From: DATKZS01 sp035527835 [NCBI: bacterium]
GTDB taxonomy: Bacteria; RBG-13-61-14
Length of the DNA stretch: 21,601 nucleotides
Assembly: GCA_035527835.1 (NCBI GenBank)
Contig: DATKZS010000114.1
Span: forward strand, 1 to 21,601
Reading direction: 5' to 3'
Shown here: positions 7,947-16,208 of the stretch, piece by piece
How the letters are laid out: each line of letters opens with the position of its first letter
How positions within the stretch are numbered: position 1 is the first letter of the stretch
Made by a program: the position numbers and the translations under genes
Notes under the pieces: generated by a model
Seen by the model: the letters and a program-made list of their open reading frames with translations, nothing else
Database searches by the model: none
Told to the model about the DNA's origin: nothing

Positions 7947-9152
7947 ATGAGAATCGCGTTCATCACCGAGTCTTTCCCCGAGCGGTCCGAGACCTTCATC
8001 CTGGGCAAGGTCGTGGAGCTGGCGGCCCGCGGCCACCAGGTAACGGTGTTCTCGCAGGCGGTGCAAGACAGCGCCCCGCACCCGGACCTGCTCGCGCGCG
8101 TGGATGTTTCCCGCGTCATCAAGCTCCCGGCCTGGGACCGCGTCCGGGGCCGCGACGTAAGCCGGGCGGTCAAGGCCGCGGGGGCAAGTCCGGCCCGGAT
8201 CGCCCGCGCCTGGAAAGGGACCGCGCAAGGGGCAGGGGACGGAGCCGGCCGGGCGCTCCGCCTCATCAAGTCGCTTCCCTTCACCCGCGACGCCTTTGAC
8301 GTGGTGCACGCCCATTACGGCTACATGGCCGCGCGTTACGGCGGGGCCGCGCGGGTGATCGGCGCGCCGCTCATCGTATCGCTCCTGGGCCATGACGTCA
8401 CTTATGCGGGAGCGGAGCACAAAGAGAGTTATCAGGGCCTGTTCACGATGGCCGCGCGCTTCCTCGCCTCATCCCGATACCTCGCCGACCAGGCCGTGCG
8501 GCTCGGTTTTCCCGCCGACAAGATCACGATCCATTACCCGGAGGTGGACGCGCAATTCTTCAGCTTCGTTGACCGCGGCGCGAGAGGGCAGGGCACGTGC
8601 GCCATTGTCTCCGTGTGCCGCCTCGACTGGACCAAGGGCCTGGGCGATGCGCTAAAAGCGGTGCGTGCCCTTCTCGATAAAGGCGTCACCATCTCCTACC
8701 GGATCGTGGGCGGGGGCAAGATGCGCGGCGAGGTCGAGCAGACGATCAAGGACCTGCGGCTCGACGGCCACGTCGTCCTGGCGGGCGCCAAAGACCGCGA
8801 GGGGTGCAGGGAGGAGCTGGCCCGCGCCGACCTCTTCCTCATGCCCAGCGTCAGCGAGTCGTTCGGACTGGCCGCGGCCGAGGCCCAGGCCACGGGGCTG
8901 CCCGTGGTGGCCACCAACGTGGGCGGTCTGCCAGAAGCGGTCAAGGACAAAGAGACCGGATTTCTCGTGCCGCCCCACAGCCCCGAGGCCCTGGTCGAGC
9001 GGGTGAGGTATTTAATGGAGCATCGGGAGGAGAGGCTGGCAATGGGAAGGCGGGCCCGGGAATGGGCCGCGGCCAATTTCAACCAGGACATGCTTACCGA
9101 CCGCCTGATCCGGGTTTATGAGGAAGTCGTCCGGGAGAAGAAAGCGCAATGA
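7947..9152 (+). CDS. Glycosyltransferase, GT4 family (GT-B fold)
   Basis: The 401-residue cytoplasmic transferase begins MRIAFITESFPERSETFI, a start typical of GT4 enzymes that build capsule, exopolysaccharide or O-antigen. The ATG at 7947, with GAGG a few bases before it, is preferred over the TTG at 7914 and the ATG at 7926, which only add MRPGMWQNRRG. Acceptor-side motifs include HAHYGYMAA and LLGHDVTY. The nucleotide-sugar domain begins with VSVCRLDWTKGLGDAL. The E-x7-E pair is Glu304 and Glu312 (SESFGLAAAEAQATG), followed by PVVATNVGGLPEAV and FLVPPHSPEAL. This is the first gene of the second GT4-GT2 module. It shares the family and position of the 1903-2994 gene but is not a recent duplicate. 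The 240 bases to the next gene hold no recognisable feature. Confidence 0.93.
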   Translation: MRIAFITESFPERSETFILGKVVELAARGHQVTVFSQAVQDSAPHPDLLARVDVSRVIKLPAWDRVRGRDVSRAVKAAGASPARIARAWKGTAQGAGDGAGRALRLIKSLPFTRDAFDVVHAHYGYMAARYGGAARVIGAPLIVSLLGHDVTYAGAEHKESYQGLFTMAARFLASSRYLADQAVRLGFPADKITIHYPEVDAQFFSFVDRGARGQGTCAIVSVCRLDWTKGLGDALKAVRALLDKGVTISYRIVGGGKMRGEVEQTIKDLRLDGHVVLAGAKDREGCREELARADLFLMPSVSESFGLAAAEAQATGLPVVATNVGGLPEAVKDKETGFLVPPHSPEALVERVRYLMEHREERLAMGRRAREWAAANFNQDMLTDRLIRVYEEVVREKKAQ

Positions 9153-9392
9153 CCGCGGTCCGGGAAGCTCATGATCGGCCGCCTTGACGGGATTACGGGC
9201 TTGCTGTACATTATTTCTACGCTTCGGCCGCTTCGGGACCGGGGCGTTGATTTCTCCGGACTGGAGGAGAGGTTCGGAGGGAATTGGAGTTGGCGATCCA
9301 GGGATTTGATTTTTCCGGCTGGTGATCCGGGCCGGTGCCAGAGACCGGGTGATCGCCGGACCTCGGGAAGCGACGGAGGAGGGGAAAGGCCG

Positions 9393-10709
9393 ATGACGGA
9401 CGGCGCGGCGGAGCATCATAGGGCGCTGACGGCCATGAGGGAGGGCCGATGGGGCGAGGCCGCGGACCTGCTTGAGCCTCTGGGCGCAAGCGGCGCCGAT
9501 CCCTGGCTCATCAACGACCTGGCTCTGGCCCGGCATCAAGCCGGCGACATGAAGGCCGGCGTGGAAACTTTCCAGAGACTCCCCGCTTTCGATACTGTTC
9601 CGTTTGCCGTCCGGCTCAACCGGCTCTATCTGGAAAAGGCCCACGAGCTCAGCTCCGCCTTTGACCCGAAGTGGGAGCGTCGAGACCTGGACGGGGATCA
9701 GGGTACTGGCTCGAGACCCAAGGTGAGCGTGATCGTCTGCACCTACAAGCGGCCCGATTTTCTGAGAGAGGCGCTGGCGAGCTTGAAGGCTCAGACCTTC
9801 ACGGATTTCGAGACCATCGTGGTCAACGACGGGGGCGATCCGGCGAGTGAGCGGATCGTCCGGGAGAGCGGCCTGGCCCGCGCCCGCTACGTCATGCTCC
9901 CGCACGGGGGCCACGTGCGCGCCTATAACGCGGCCTTTGGCATGGCGCATGGCGAGTTCGTGACCGGGGTGGATGATGATGATATTGTGTACCCGCACCA
10001 TCTGGCCACGCTGGTTTCATATCTGAGCCAGCCGGGGGCGGCGCCGGTGGTGTACGCGGATTACCGGGTTGCGATCCATGCTCGCCGGCCGGATGGAACG
10101 CACGCGCCCGCGGCCAAGAGGGACGTCCGGGCCGACGCTTACAAGCCGGGCGTGCTCTTCCAGACCAATCCGTTGACCATTTTTCTGATGGCGCGGTGGC
10201 CGTGTTTTGAGAAAGTCGGCCGGTTCATGGAGTCGCTGGAGTTGGCCGAGGACTGGGAAATGTGGCTCCGGCTCGCCGAGCATTTCCCGTTCCACCACCT
10301 GCCCGAGATCACCGCCGAGGTCCGCGAGCGCCCGGGCGACGTGAACCTCACCTACCGCCGCCTCCGCCAGAAATACTATTGGGACAACGTCGTGCTCTAC
10401 ATGCATCGCGGGCTTTTCCTTCTCTCCGCCCCGAAACAACCCGAGCTTGCCCAAGCCTATCGCAAAGCGCTGGCGCTCCTGGACAGCTTCCTGCGCCGGC
10501 GGCCGGAGGCGCTCACCCTTCTCAACCTGCGCGGCTTGTGGGACATGAAGAATCCTTACGCCTGGTTCGCGGACCAGGGCCGGTGGATGATGCAGCTCGG
10601 GGAAAGGGAGCTCGCCGGGCGCTTTTACAAAATGGCGCTCACGCTCGCGCCCTGGGAGCCCAAGCTATGGGGAGGATGGATCAGGACGCTGCTAAAGGAT
10701 CGCGGCTGA
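9393..10709 (+). CDS. GT2 glycosyltransferase with flanking TPR-like segments (paralogue)
   Basis: This 438-residue protein has the same three-part plan as the gene at 2991-4292. The N-terminal TPR-like region (ALTAMREGRWGEAADLLEPL, then DPWLINDLALARHQAGD) aligns closely with its paralogue. The GT-A domain has VSVIVCTYKRPDFLREALAS, VVNDGG and an acidic cluster Asp194-Asp197 (VDDDD), at exactly the residue numbers seen in the paralogue. The C-terminus is again TPR-like (RFYKMALTLAPWEPKLWGGW). That agreement and the GGAGGAGGGG ribosome site support the ATG at 9393; an in-frame ATG at 9171 would add 74 residues unlike the paralogue. It is an inverting cytoplasmic transferase, substrate unknown. 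A family B palindrome separates it from the next gene. Confidence 0.92.
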   Translation: MTDGAAEHHRALTAMREGRWGEAADLLEPLGASGADPWLINDLALARHQAGDMKAGVETFQRLPAFDTVPFAVRLNRLYLEKAHELSSAFDPKWERRDLDGDQGTGSRPKVSVIVCTYKRPDFLREALASLKAQTFTDFETIVVNDGGDPASERIVRESGLARARYVMLPHGGHVRAYNAAFGMAHGEFVTGVDDDDIVYPHHLATLVSYLSQPGAAPVVYADYRVAIHARRPDGTHAPAAKRDVRADAYKPGVLFQTNPLTIFLMARWPCFEKVGRFMESLELAEDWEMWLRLAEHFPFHHLPEITAEVRERPGDVNLTYRRLRQKYYWDNVVLYMHRGLFLLSAPKQPELAQAYRKALALLDSFLRRRPEALTLLNLRGLWDMKNPYAWFADQGRWMMQLGERELAGRFYKMALTLAPWEPKLWGGWIRTLLKDRG

Positions 10710-10767
10710 AGCCGCTGGCATGTTCCTTCCGCCGTGAAGGGGCGCCTGGATTCATGAATATTTTTCA

Positions 10768-10850
10768 GAGACAGGATTAACAGGATTTACAGGATGAGAA
10801 AAAGAAAAGGCGGACTCCGAATATCCTGTAAATCCCGTTAATCCTGTCTC
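10768..10850. repeat. Palindromic intergenic repeat, family B copy 2
   Basis: Arms 10768-10795 and 10823-10850 are reverse complements with one mismatch and are nearly identical in sequence to the element at 702-785; the loops differ. It fills most of the gap between two glycosyltransferase genes. I cannot support a promoter with confidence in 10851-10948. Confidence 0.85.
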
Positions 10851-10948
10851 CCAATTCTCTGAACCAAGACGTTTGAACGACGAAATAACGCCTTTGATTT
10901 TTGTACGCTTTTAATCTTGCCCTGGAATAATGTATCTTGTCTGTACTG

Positions 10949-11914
10949 ATGTTCACCTTCTGGAAAAGGCCCCCCAGGGAAGAGGGCATAAGCTGCGTGA
11001 TGCGGGTGAAGGACGAGGCCGACTGGGTGCGGCTCTCGATCCTCTCCATCCTGGACTTCGCGGACGAGATCATTTTCGTGGACAACGGATCGAGCGACGG
11101 CTCGCTGCGGATGGTCCGGGAGCTTAAAGAAGGCTACGGCATCGAGAAGCTGAAAATTTTCACCTTCCCGGAGATTGACGGCGTCAAGGTGAAGACCAGC
11201 GACCTGTACAACTTCTCGTTCGGCCGGGCGACCAAGAGCTGGGTGTTCAAATGGGACGGCGACTTCATCGCGCGCACGGACCAGCTCTTCTCGATCATGG
11301 AGCTCAAGGACTTGTGGGGCGAGTACCGCCACCGCGCGGACGTGTTCCGCATCGGCGGCCCCAACCTCTTCGGCGACCATCTCCACTATTTTTACGGGCC
11401 GCCCGACGACATCGAGTTCTGCTTCGAGCGCTACCTCTTCCGCAACCGCCGCTGGACGCACCAGATGGCGCCGCACTACGAGAACCTGGTGCTCAAGGCC
11501 CACCGCCGCGTCATGCACATAGGGCCCATGGCCAATCCCGATGACCGCCGAGTCTATTTCCACCATCTGCAGGGCCTCAAGCCCGATGAAAAAATCGCCG
11601 GCCGCGCCACCTTAAGCCTGTGGTGGAAGTTCCGCCAGGAAAACCCGGGCAGCCCGAAAACCTGCAGCCAGTGGCTCGCCGAATACTGGGGCACCGATGA
11701 CCCCAAAGAACGGGTCAAAAAATGCATGGCCCTCTTCTTCGAGACCGGACGCATCAAGCGCTATGAAAAGATCGGCGGCGCTTGGGGCGAGTATCCGACT
11801 CTCATGAAGCCATACCTGCAAAACCCGCGCTACGAGATCGTGTATGAGAACGGCGCTCCGGCCCGCCGCGTGACCCACGCGGACCGCGCCGTGCCGCTCG
11901 CGGGGGAGCGCTGA
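10949..11914 (+). CDS. Glycosyltransferase, GT2-like (GT-A fold), distinct from the module paralogues
   Basis: A 321-residue protein with GISCVMRVKDEADWVRLSIL near the N-terminus, EIIFVDNGSSDGS, and the metal-binding acidic triplet Asp103-Gly104-Asp105 in WVFKWDGDFIA. This is the pattern of GT2 enzymes related to lipopolysaccharide-core transferases of the WaaE type. The second half is Trp- and His-rich and has no membrane segments. Start choice is uncertain: the ATG at 10949 is used, with a TTG at 10937 and an ATG at 10997 as alternatives; none has a strong ribosome site. The stop is two bases before the kinase-like gene's ATG, so the two are almost certainly one transcript and probably one pathway. 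Confidence 0.85.
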   Translation: MFTFWKRPPREEGISCVMRVKDEADWVRLSILSILDFADEIIFVDNGSSDGSLRMVRELKEGYGIEKLKIFTFPEIDGVKVKTSDLYNFSFGRATKSWVFKWDGDFIARTDQLFSIMELKDLWGEYRHRADVFRIGGPNLFGDHLHYFYGPPDDIEFCFERYLFRNRRWTHQMAPHYENLVLKAHRRVMHIGPMANPDDRRVYFHHLQGLKPDEKIAGRATLSLWWKFRQENPGSPKTCSQWLAEYWGTDDPKERVKKCMALFFETGRIKRYEKIGGAWGEYPTLMKPYLQNPRYEIVYENGAPARRVTHADRAVPLAGER

Positions 11915-11916
11915 TC

Positions 11917-13422
11917 ATGGCGCGCGGAAGCGATGACGTGGCGGTGGTCCGGAGCGGGCGCTGGACCTGGCGCGTGCGCTCCGAGTTCAAGGACAAGGCC
12001 GCGGGGATCGAGAAGAGAATTGCCTCGGCCAGGTCCCGGCCGGGCGCGCGCGCGGTCAAGGAGACCGGCGGCCGGCGCACCATCTGGACCATGCCCCTGC
12101 AAAAGGGCGGCGGCCGCGCCGCGTTCGTCAAGCATTATTCAAAGCCTCGGTTCACGAAGCAGCTCAAGCACCTGGTCCGCAACTCCCGCACCCGCCAGGA
12201 ATGGGAGATGGGCGTACGGCTGGAAGCCCTGGGCCTGCCGGTCGCCCGGCACCTGGCCATGGGCGAGCGGCGGGTCGCGGGCCTGCTCCTGGAAGATTAC
12301 CTGGTCCAGGAAAACCTTGAGGGCTACCGCGACTTCGACCAATGGTTCACGGAAAATTTCGACGCCGGGACGGAAGGCCACGCCGCGCGGCGGGCCTTCA
12401 TCGAAGCCTTCGCCGACCTGATCCGGCTCATGCACGACCAGGGCGTGCTCCAGCGCGACTTCAAGCCCGACAGCATCATGGTGGGCCCGCGTGGCGACAT
12501 GCGCCTGGTGGACCTGGAGCGCGCGCTCATCAAGCGCCGCGCATTAAGCCGATCCGAGCGCATCGCCAACCTCGCCAAGATTGACCAGACCTTCGGATTC
12601 ATCGGCTCCGCCGCCGACCGGCTCCGCTTCCTCCGCCGCTACTTCAGAAACGCCGGACTCGCCGCGGACGAGCTCCATAAGACCGCCGCCGGGATCGCGC
12701 TTCTCTCCGAGATCAATTTCCGCAAGCGCGCGCGGGAAGACAGGATCTGGGCCGAGACGAAAAACTCCAGCTACCGGCAGTACCGCATCCGGGGCTGCCT
12801 GGTCAGCTCGTACCTTACGCTGCACCGGGAATTCCTCGAAGCCGCGGTGGCGTGCATGGAACGGTCCCGCACCGACGGCCTGGTCTGCTCGTGGGAGCCC
12901 CAGACCCCCGGCCTGAGCTTCCGGCTCAAGGGCGTCTGGTGCGACGCGCGGACCGCGCTCGGCCACTCGCCCTATCTTTACAGCCGGCGCGTTCCCTTTG
13001 TGCCCGCTCGCGCGGCCATCCGCCCTTCCTCCGGCCCCTGGGGCCTGCTCCTGTGCGAGGACCCGCCCCTGATCACCTGGAAAAAGGGAGCAGAGCAGGC
13101 CGGCGAGAGAGGAGAGGCCGTCGAATTCGCGTCCGACCTGGGCCGCGTGCTCCGCATCCTCCACCGCATGGGGATCACCTGGCGCCAGTACCGGCCCGAC
13201 ACCATGCTTTACGACCCGGGCCGCGAGGACCTCCTGATGCGCTTCTACGTCAGCCGCCTCGACCAGCTCATCCTCGACCGCTCGCCCGGGCCCGAGGAAT
13301 CGAGACGCATCCTGGAGACCGTGGCCGGACTCCTTGGTCTGTCCCCCGCCGCGGCCGCCGCCATGCGCGATTCTTACCGGCGCTGCCGTCTGCGCTGGTT
13401 TAAAGCGCCGGAGCGATGGTGA
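11917..13422 (+). CDS. Tandem kinase-like protein (WaaP/Kdo-kinase type domain plus degenerate second domain)
   Basis: This 501-residue soluble protein has two kinase-like halves. In the first, Lys72 (AFVKHY) fits the ATP-anchoring lysine, the catalytic loop is QRDFKPDSIM with Asp181, and LVDLERA supplies the metal-binding Asp199. The pattern resembles the WaaP/KdkA family, which phosphorylates lipopolysaccharide-core sugars, rather than Ser/Thr kinases. The HxD histidine is Gln179 and the loop Asn is Ser186. The second half repeats the plan: GLLLCEDPPLI mirrors GLLLEDYLVQ, and LHRMGITWRQYRPDTML mirrors LMHDQGVLQRDFKPDSIM, but the catalytic Asp is replaced by Gln424. The second half therefore looks like a pseudokinase. 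The gene starts two bases after the transferase stop. An envelope-glycan kinase role is inferred from family and neighbours. Confidence 0.75.
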   Translation: MARGSDDVAVVRSGRWTWRVRSEFKDKAAGIEKRIASARSRPGARAVKETGGRRTIWTMPLQKGGGRAAFVKHYSKPRFTKQLKHLVRNSRTRQEWEMGVRLEALGLPVARHLAMGERRVAGLLLEDYLVQENLEGYRDFDQWFTENFDAGTEGHAARRAFIEAFADLIRLMHDQGVLQRDFKPDSIMVGPRGDMRLVDLERALIKRRALSRSERIANLAKIDQTFGFIGSAADRLRFLRRYFRNAGLAADELHKTAAGIALLSEINFRKRAREDRIWAETKNSSYRQYRIRGCLVSSYLTLHREFLEAAVACMERSRTDGLVCSWEPQTPGLSFRLKGVWCDARTALGHSPYLYSRRVPFVPARAAIRPSSGPWGLLLCEDPPLITWKKGAEQAGERGEAVEFASDLGRVLRILHRMGITWRQYRPDTMLYDPGREDLLMRFYVSRLDQLILDRSPGPEESRRILETVAGLLGLSPAAAAAMRDSYRRCRLRWFKAPERW

Positions 13423-13497
13423 GACGCCGCAAAGCCGCCGGAAACCGCCCTTTTTACTTCCAGGGAACGCCGCCGGAAACAGCGCCGAAAAAAGGAC

Positions 13498-13526
13498 TTG
13501 ACAAATGAAAAGAAGTTGCCTAGATT
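13498..13526 (+). promoter_or_regulatory. Sigma70-type promoter of rho
   Basis: A perfect -35 box TTGACA (13498-13503) and TAGATT (13521-13526, four of six consensus bases) are separated by exactly 17 bases. Transcription would begin near 13533, leaving a leader of about 275 bases before rho. The 75 bases between the kinase-like gene and this promoter contain no clear terminator. Confidence 0.7.
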
Positions 13527-13744
13527 AATGGACAATCCTCCAGGCCATTTTCAGATTGATTCCCATACTATTCTTGTTTGCGTTCCAGGTTAGATCTTGG
13601 AAGGACTGGCGGTTGAAGACGTGGGTTCGGACAATTCAGAGACTTTCAACTCGTCCAGGTATCTCTGAAAATTTCCAGAGGGAAAAATCCCAACAATACC
13701 GTGAAGCTCTTGTCATTATCGCTCTCGCACATTATTTAAGTGTT

Positions 13745-13777
13745 CCCCGGGCCCTGGCCGGCTCGGGGGGTGTTTTA
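13745..13777 (+). promoter_or_regulatory. Terminator-like hairpin in the rho leader (candidate attenuator)
   Basis: CCCCGGGCC (13745-13753) pairs with GGCTCGGGG (13760-13768) through nine base pairs, one of them G-U, around a six-base loop. It is followed by GGTGTTTTA. It lies 40 bases upstream of the rho ATG, well inside the transcribed leader. The upstream leader (13560-13744) is comparatively A/T- and C-rich with little strong structure. In Escherichia coli rho is autoregulated by attenuation in its leader; a similar role here is an inference. Confidence 0.5.
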
Positions 13778-13808
13778 TCATTATCTTTAATCATGCAAGG
13801 AGACAGTT

Positions 13809-15233
13809 ATGCCACGTGGAAGCAAAGTGAACTCGGAAGAAAAGAAAACCAACAGCAAGAGCGCGAAAGCGGAAACCGAAGAGCAGAAGCCGGAGGAGGC
13901 CAAGGCTGAAGAGACCCCGGCCGAATCCTCCGCTCCCGCCCCCGCCCCGGAAAAGGCCCCGGAAAAGCCCAGGGACGTCTCGGATCTGAACCTGAAGGAG
14001 CTCAAGCTCAAGAAAATTTCCGAGCTCCTGCGCTTCGCCAAGGACATCAACGTGGAGGGCGCCGCCGGCATGAGGAAGGCCGACCTCATCTTCGCCATCC
14101 TCCAGCGCCGAGCCGAAAGGAACGGCCTGATCTACGGCGAGGGCGTGCTCGAAATCCTGCCCGACGGCTTCGGGTTCCTGCGCTCGCCCACCTACAACTA
14201 CCTGCCCGGACCCGACGACATCTACGTGTCGCCGAGCCAGATCCGCCGCTTTTCCTTGCGCACCGGCGACACGGTCTCCGGCCAGATCCGTCCGCCCAAG
14301 GACTCCGAGCGCTACTTCGCGCTGCTCAAGGTGGAGGCCGTGAACTACGAGGACCCGGAGGTCACCAAGGACAAGATCCTCTTTGACAACCTGACGCCGC
14401 TGTATCCGGACGAGTGGCTGAACATGGAGCACAAGCACGATGAATACACGACCCGGATCCTCGACCTGATCGCTCCCATCGGCATGGGCCAGCGCGCGCT
14501 GATCGTGGCGCCGCCCTACTCCGGCAAGACCGTGATGCTCCAGAAGATCGCCAACGCGCTCATGGAGAACCACCCGGACCTGTACCTGATCGTGCTGCTG
14601 ATTGACGAGCGGCCGGAGGAAGTCACGGACATGCAGCGCTCGGTCAAGGGCGAGGTTGTGTCGTCAACCTTCGACGAGCCGCCCACGCGCCACGTCCAGG
14701 TCTCGGAAATGGTCGTGGAGAAGGCCAAGCGCCTGGTCGAGCACAAGAGGAACGTGGTCATCCTGCTCGACTCGATCACCCGGCTCGCCCGCGCCTACAA
14801 CAACGTGCTTCCGCCTTCCGGCAAGATCTTGACCGGCGGAGTGGACGCGGCCGCGCTGCAGCGGCCCAAGCGATTCTTCGGCGCCGCCCGCAACATCGAG
14901 GACGGAGGGAGCTTGACCATCATCGCCACCGCGCTCGTGGACACCGGCTCGAGAATGGACGAGGTCATCTTCGAGGAGTTCAAGGGCACCGGCAACTGCG
15001 AGATCCAGCTCGACCGCCGCCTCATGGAAAAGCGCATCTTCCCGGCCATTGACATCAACCGCTCCGCCACCCGCCGCGAGGATCTCCTGGTCTCCGAGTC
15101 CACCCGCCAGCGCGTGTGGCTGCTCCGAAAGGTCCTGGCGCCCCTCAACACCATTGACGCCATGGAGTTCCTCCTCGACAAGATCGGGGCCACCAAGTCC
15201 AACGACGAGTTCCTGTCATCCATGAACCAGTGA
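13809..15233 (+). CDS. rho: Transcription termination factor Rho
   Basis: A 474-residue hexameric RNA-dependent ATPase that ends Rho-dependent transcripts. Residues 1-60 are a Lys/Glu/Ala/Pro-rich, probably disordered extension absent from E. coli Rho. The helical N-terminal domain follows ([18 protein letters not shown]), then the OSB RNA-binding fold with [20 protein letters not shown]. The ATPase core has Walker A APPYSGKT (234-241, Lys240), catalytic Glu267 in [12 protein letters not shown], Walker B Asp321 in [13 protein letters not shown], and the secondary-site loop with [21 protein letters not shown]. Arginine-finger and C-terminal blocks ([24 protein letters not shown]) are intact. 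The Tyr-Ser pair in the P-loop differs from Lys-Ala in E. coli. AAGGAG lies seven bases before the ATG. It has its own promoter and a long leader. Confidence 0.98.
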   Translation: MPRGSKVNSEEKKTNSKSAKAETEEQKPEEAKAEETPAESSAPAPAPEKAPEKPRDVSDLNLKELKLKKISELLRFAKDINVEGAAGMRKADLIFAILQRRAERNGLIYGEGVLEILPDGFGFLRSPTYNYLPGPDDIYVSPSQIRRFSLRTGDTVSGQIRPPKDSERYFALLKVEAVNYEDPEVTKDKILFDNLTPLYPDEWLNMEHKHDEYTTRILDLIAPIGMGQRALIVAPPYSGKTVMLQKIANALMENHPDLYLIVLLIDERPEEVTDMQRSVKGEVVSSTFDEPPTRHVQVSEMVVEKAKRLVEHKRNVVILLDSITRLARAYNNVLPPSGKILTGGVDAAALQRPKRFFGAARNIEDGGSLTIIATALVDTGSRMDEVIFEEFKGTGNCEIQLDRRLMEKRIFPAIDINRSATRREDLLVSESTRQRVWLLRKVLAPLNTIDAMEFLLDKIGATKSNDEFLSSMNQ

Positions 15234-15243
15234 GTCCCTAAAG

Positions 15244-15378
15244 GTGGGAGGCCGCTTCCAGCGGGCGACCTATTCCAAAAGGCTTGAGGCTTGGGGCCTG
15301 AGGCTTGAGTCCGGATCTCGGCGCCTGCCCATCCTTTCTTAAGCCCCAGGCCTCAAGCCTCAAGCCCTCAGCCCCAAG
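15244..15378. repeat. Intergenic repeats between rho and a convergent gene (family D)
   Basis: Bases 15281-15309 consist of GGCTTGAGG-type units, and 15341-15378 hold their complements (CCTCAAGCCTCAAGCC; also CTTGGGGC at 15290-15297 with GCCCCAAG at 15371-15378). Several pairing registers are possible. Just before it, 15244-15269 (GTGGGAGGCCGCTTCC) resembles one arm of family A without a partner. The palindrome sits between two converging genes and may act as a shared transcript end. Confidence 0.6.
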
Positions 15379-15385
15379 TATCTCC

Positions 15386-16198
15386 TCACTTCAGCGGCAG
15401 CTTCACCGGCCCGCCCTTCTTGAGCAGGCCCTTGATCTCGCTCCACTTGATGACGATCTCGATCGGGCCTTCCGCGTAGGAGGCGATTTCGTAAAAGTTG
15501 TAGTAGAAGTGCAGCCCGTCCTTCAGCACCGCGAAATTATCGTTGAGCTTGAACTTGTCGCCGTCGAAATTGTAGCCGGCGTCGGCCAGGCTCGCGCCGG
15601 GGGCGAGGCCCTTGTCCTTGCGGAACTGCTTTTCCGCGATGGCCGTGAGCTGCTTTTCATAGCCCGGTTTCATGATGTCGGAGAGCGCGAGCGTCTTGCC
15701 GGTCGCGGTCTCCAGGTTCAAGTAGTTGAGATTGGAACTGGGGTGTGCGCCGCCGGTGTAAGCATAATGCGAGAAGCCCAGGCAGACCACGCGCGGGCCG
15801 TTGTACTGAACGCCGACCTCCAACTCCTCCTCCCAGGCCGTGTCAAACTCCGGGTCGCGCGAGTTGATGTACTCGGCCAGGAACCGGTCCATAATCTGCT
15901 CCACGCGCTTCGGAGCCGGCCCTTCACCCTGCGCCGGCTGCAACACCACTTTCAGAATCGCCGCGTTCATCGCCTCCCGCGCCTCGTCCGACGGAGCCTG
16001 GGTGATCCGCGGGTACTTCACGGAAATGGTCGCGCAGTCGCCCACCGCGTCCTTTTTGCACGACCCCGTCTTCTTCGCCAGCTTCACCTCCTCGAACGCC
16101 ACTCCCGCGCCCTTGACCGCCGCGGTCTCGGCGCCCAGATCGAGCGCCGCTAAAACCAGGAGGGCCATTACCATTGCGCCAGTCAGTGTCCTGTTCAT
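15386..16198 (-). CDS. Secreted DUF3298-type (RsiV-like) protein
   Basis: A 270-residue protein with a cleavable signal peptide (residues 1-23, hydrophobic core MVMALLVLAALDLGA), so likely periplasmic or exported. The central block HYAYTGGAHPSS, continuing NLNYLNLETATGKTLALSDI (residues 144-175), is the hallmark of the DUF3298 domain found in RsiV and PdaC. The N-terminal part with TISVKYPRI resembles the companion DUF4163 domain. In RsiV this domain binds lysozyme, but there is no transmembrane or sigma-factor-binding segment and no sigma factor nearby, so that role is not assumed. Cys47 and Cys55 could form a disulfide. AAGGAGA precedes the ATG with normal spacing. The gene starts ten bases after the GH31 stop on the same strand, so the two are one operon. 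Confidence 0.85.
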   Translation of the reverse strand: MNRTLTGAMVMALLVLAALDLGAETAAVKGAGVAFEEVKLAKKTGSCKKDAVGDCATISVKYPRITQAPSDEAREAMNAAILKVVLQPAQGEGPAPKRVEQIMDRFLAEYINSRDPEFDTAWEEELEVGVQYNGPRVVCLGFSHYAYTGGAHPSSNLNYLNLETATGKTLALSDIMKPGYEKQLTAIAEKQFRKDKGLAPGASLADAGYNFDGDKFKLNDNFAVLKDGLHFYYNFYEIASYAEGPIEIVIKWSEIKGLLKKGGPVKLPLK

Positions 16199-16208
16199 AT
16201 CGTCTCCT

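Noticed and set aside
9171-9392. 74-codon N-terminal extension of the second GT2 gene
   Set aside because: The extension has no counterpart in the paralogue, whose DDDD numbering matches only the start at 9393, where a good ribosome site exists.
9153-9392. Gap between the second GT4 and GT2 genes, examined for promoter or repeat
   Set aside because: No convincing -35/-10 pair, palindrome or small gene was found; the two genes are probably co-transcribed.
13556-13909. 117-codon plus-strand frame in the rho leader
   Set aside because: It begins at a non-ATG codon, overlaps the rho start in another frame and has no ribosome site or domain.
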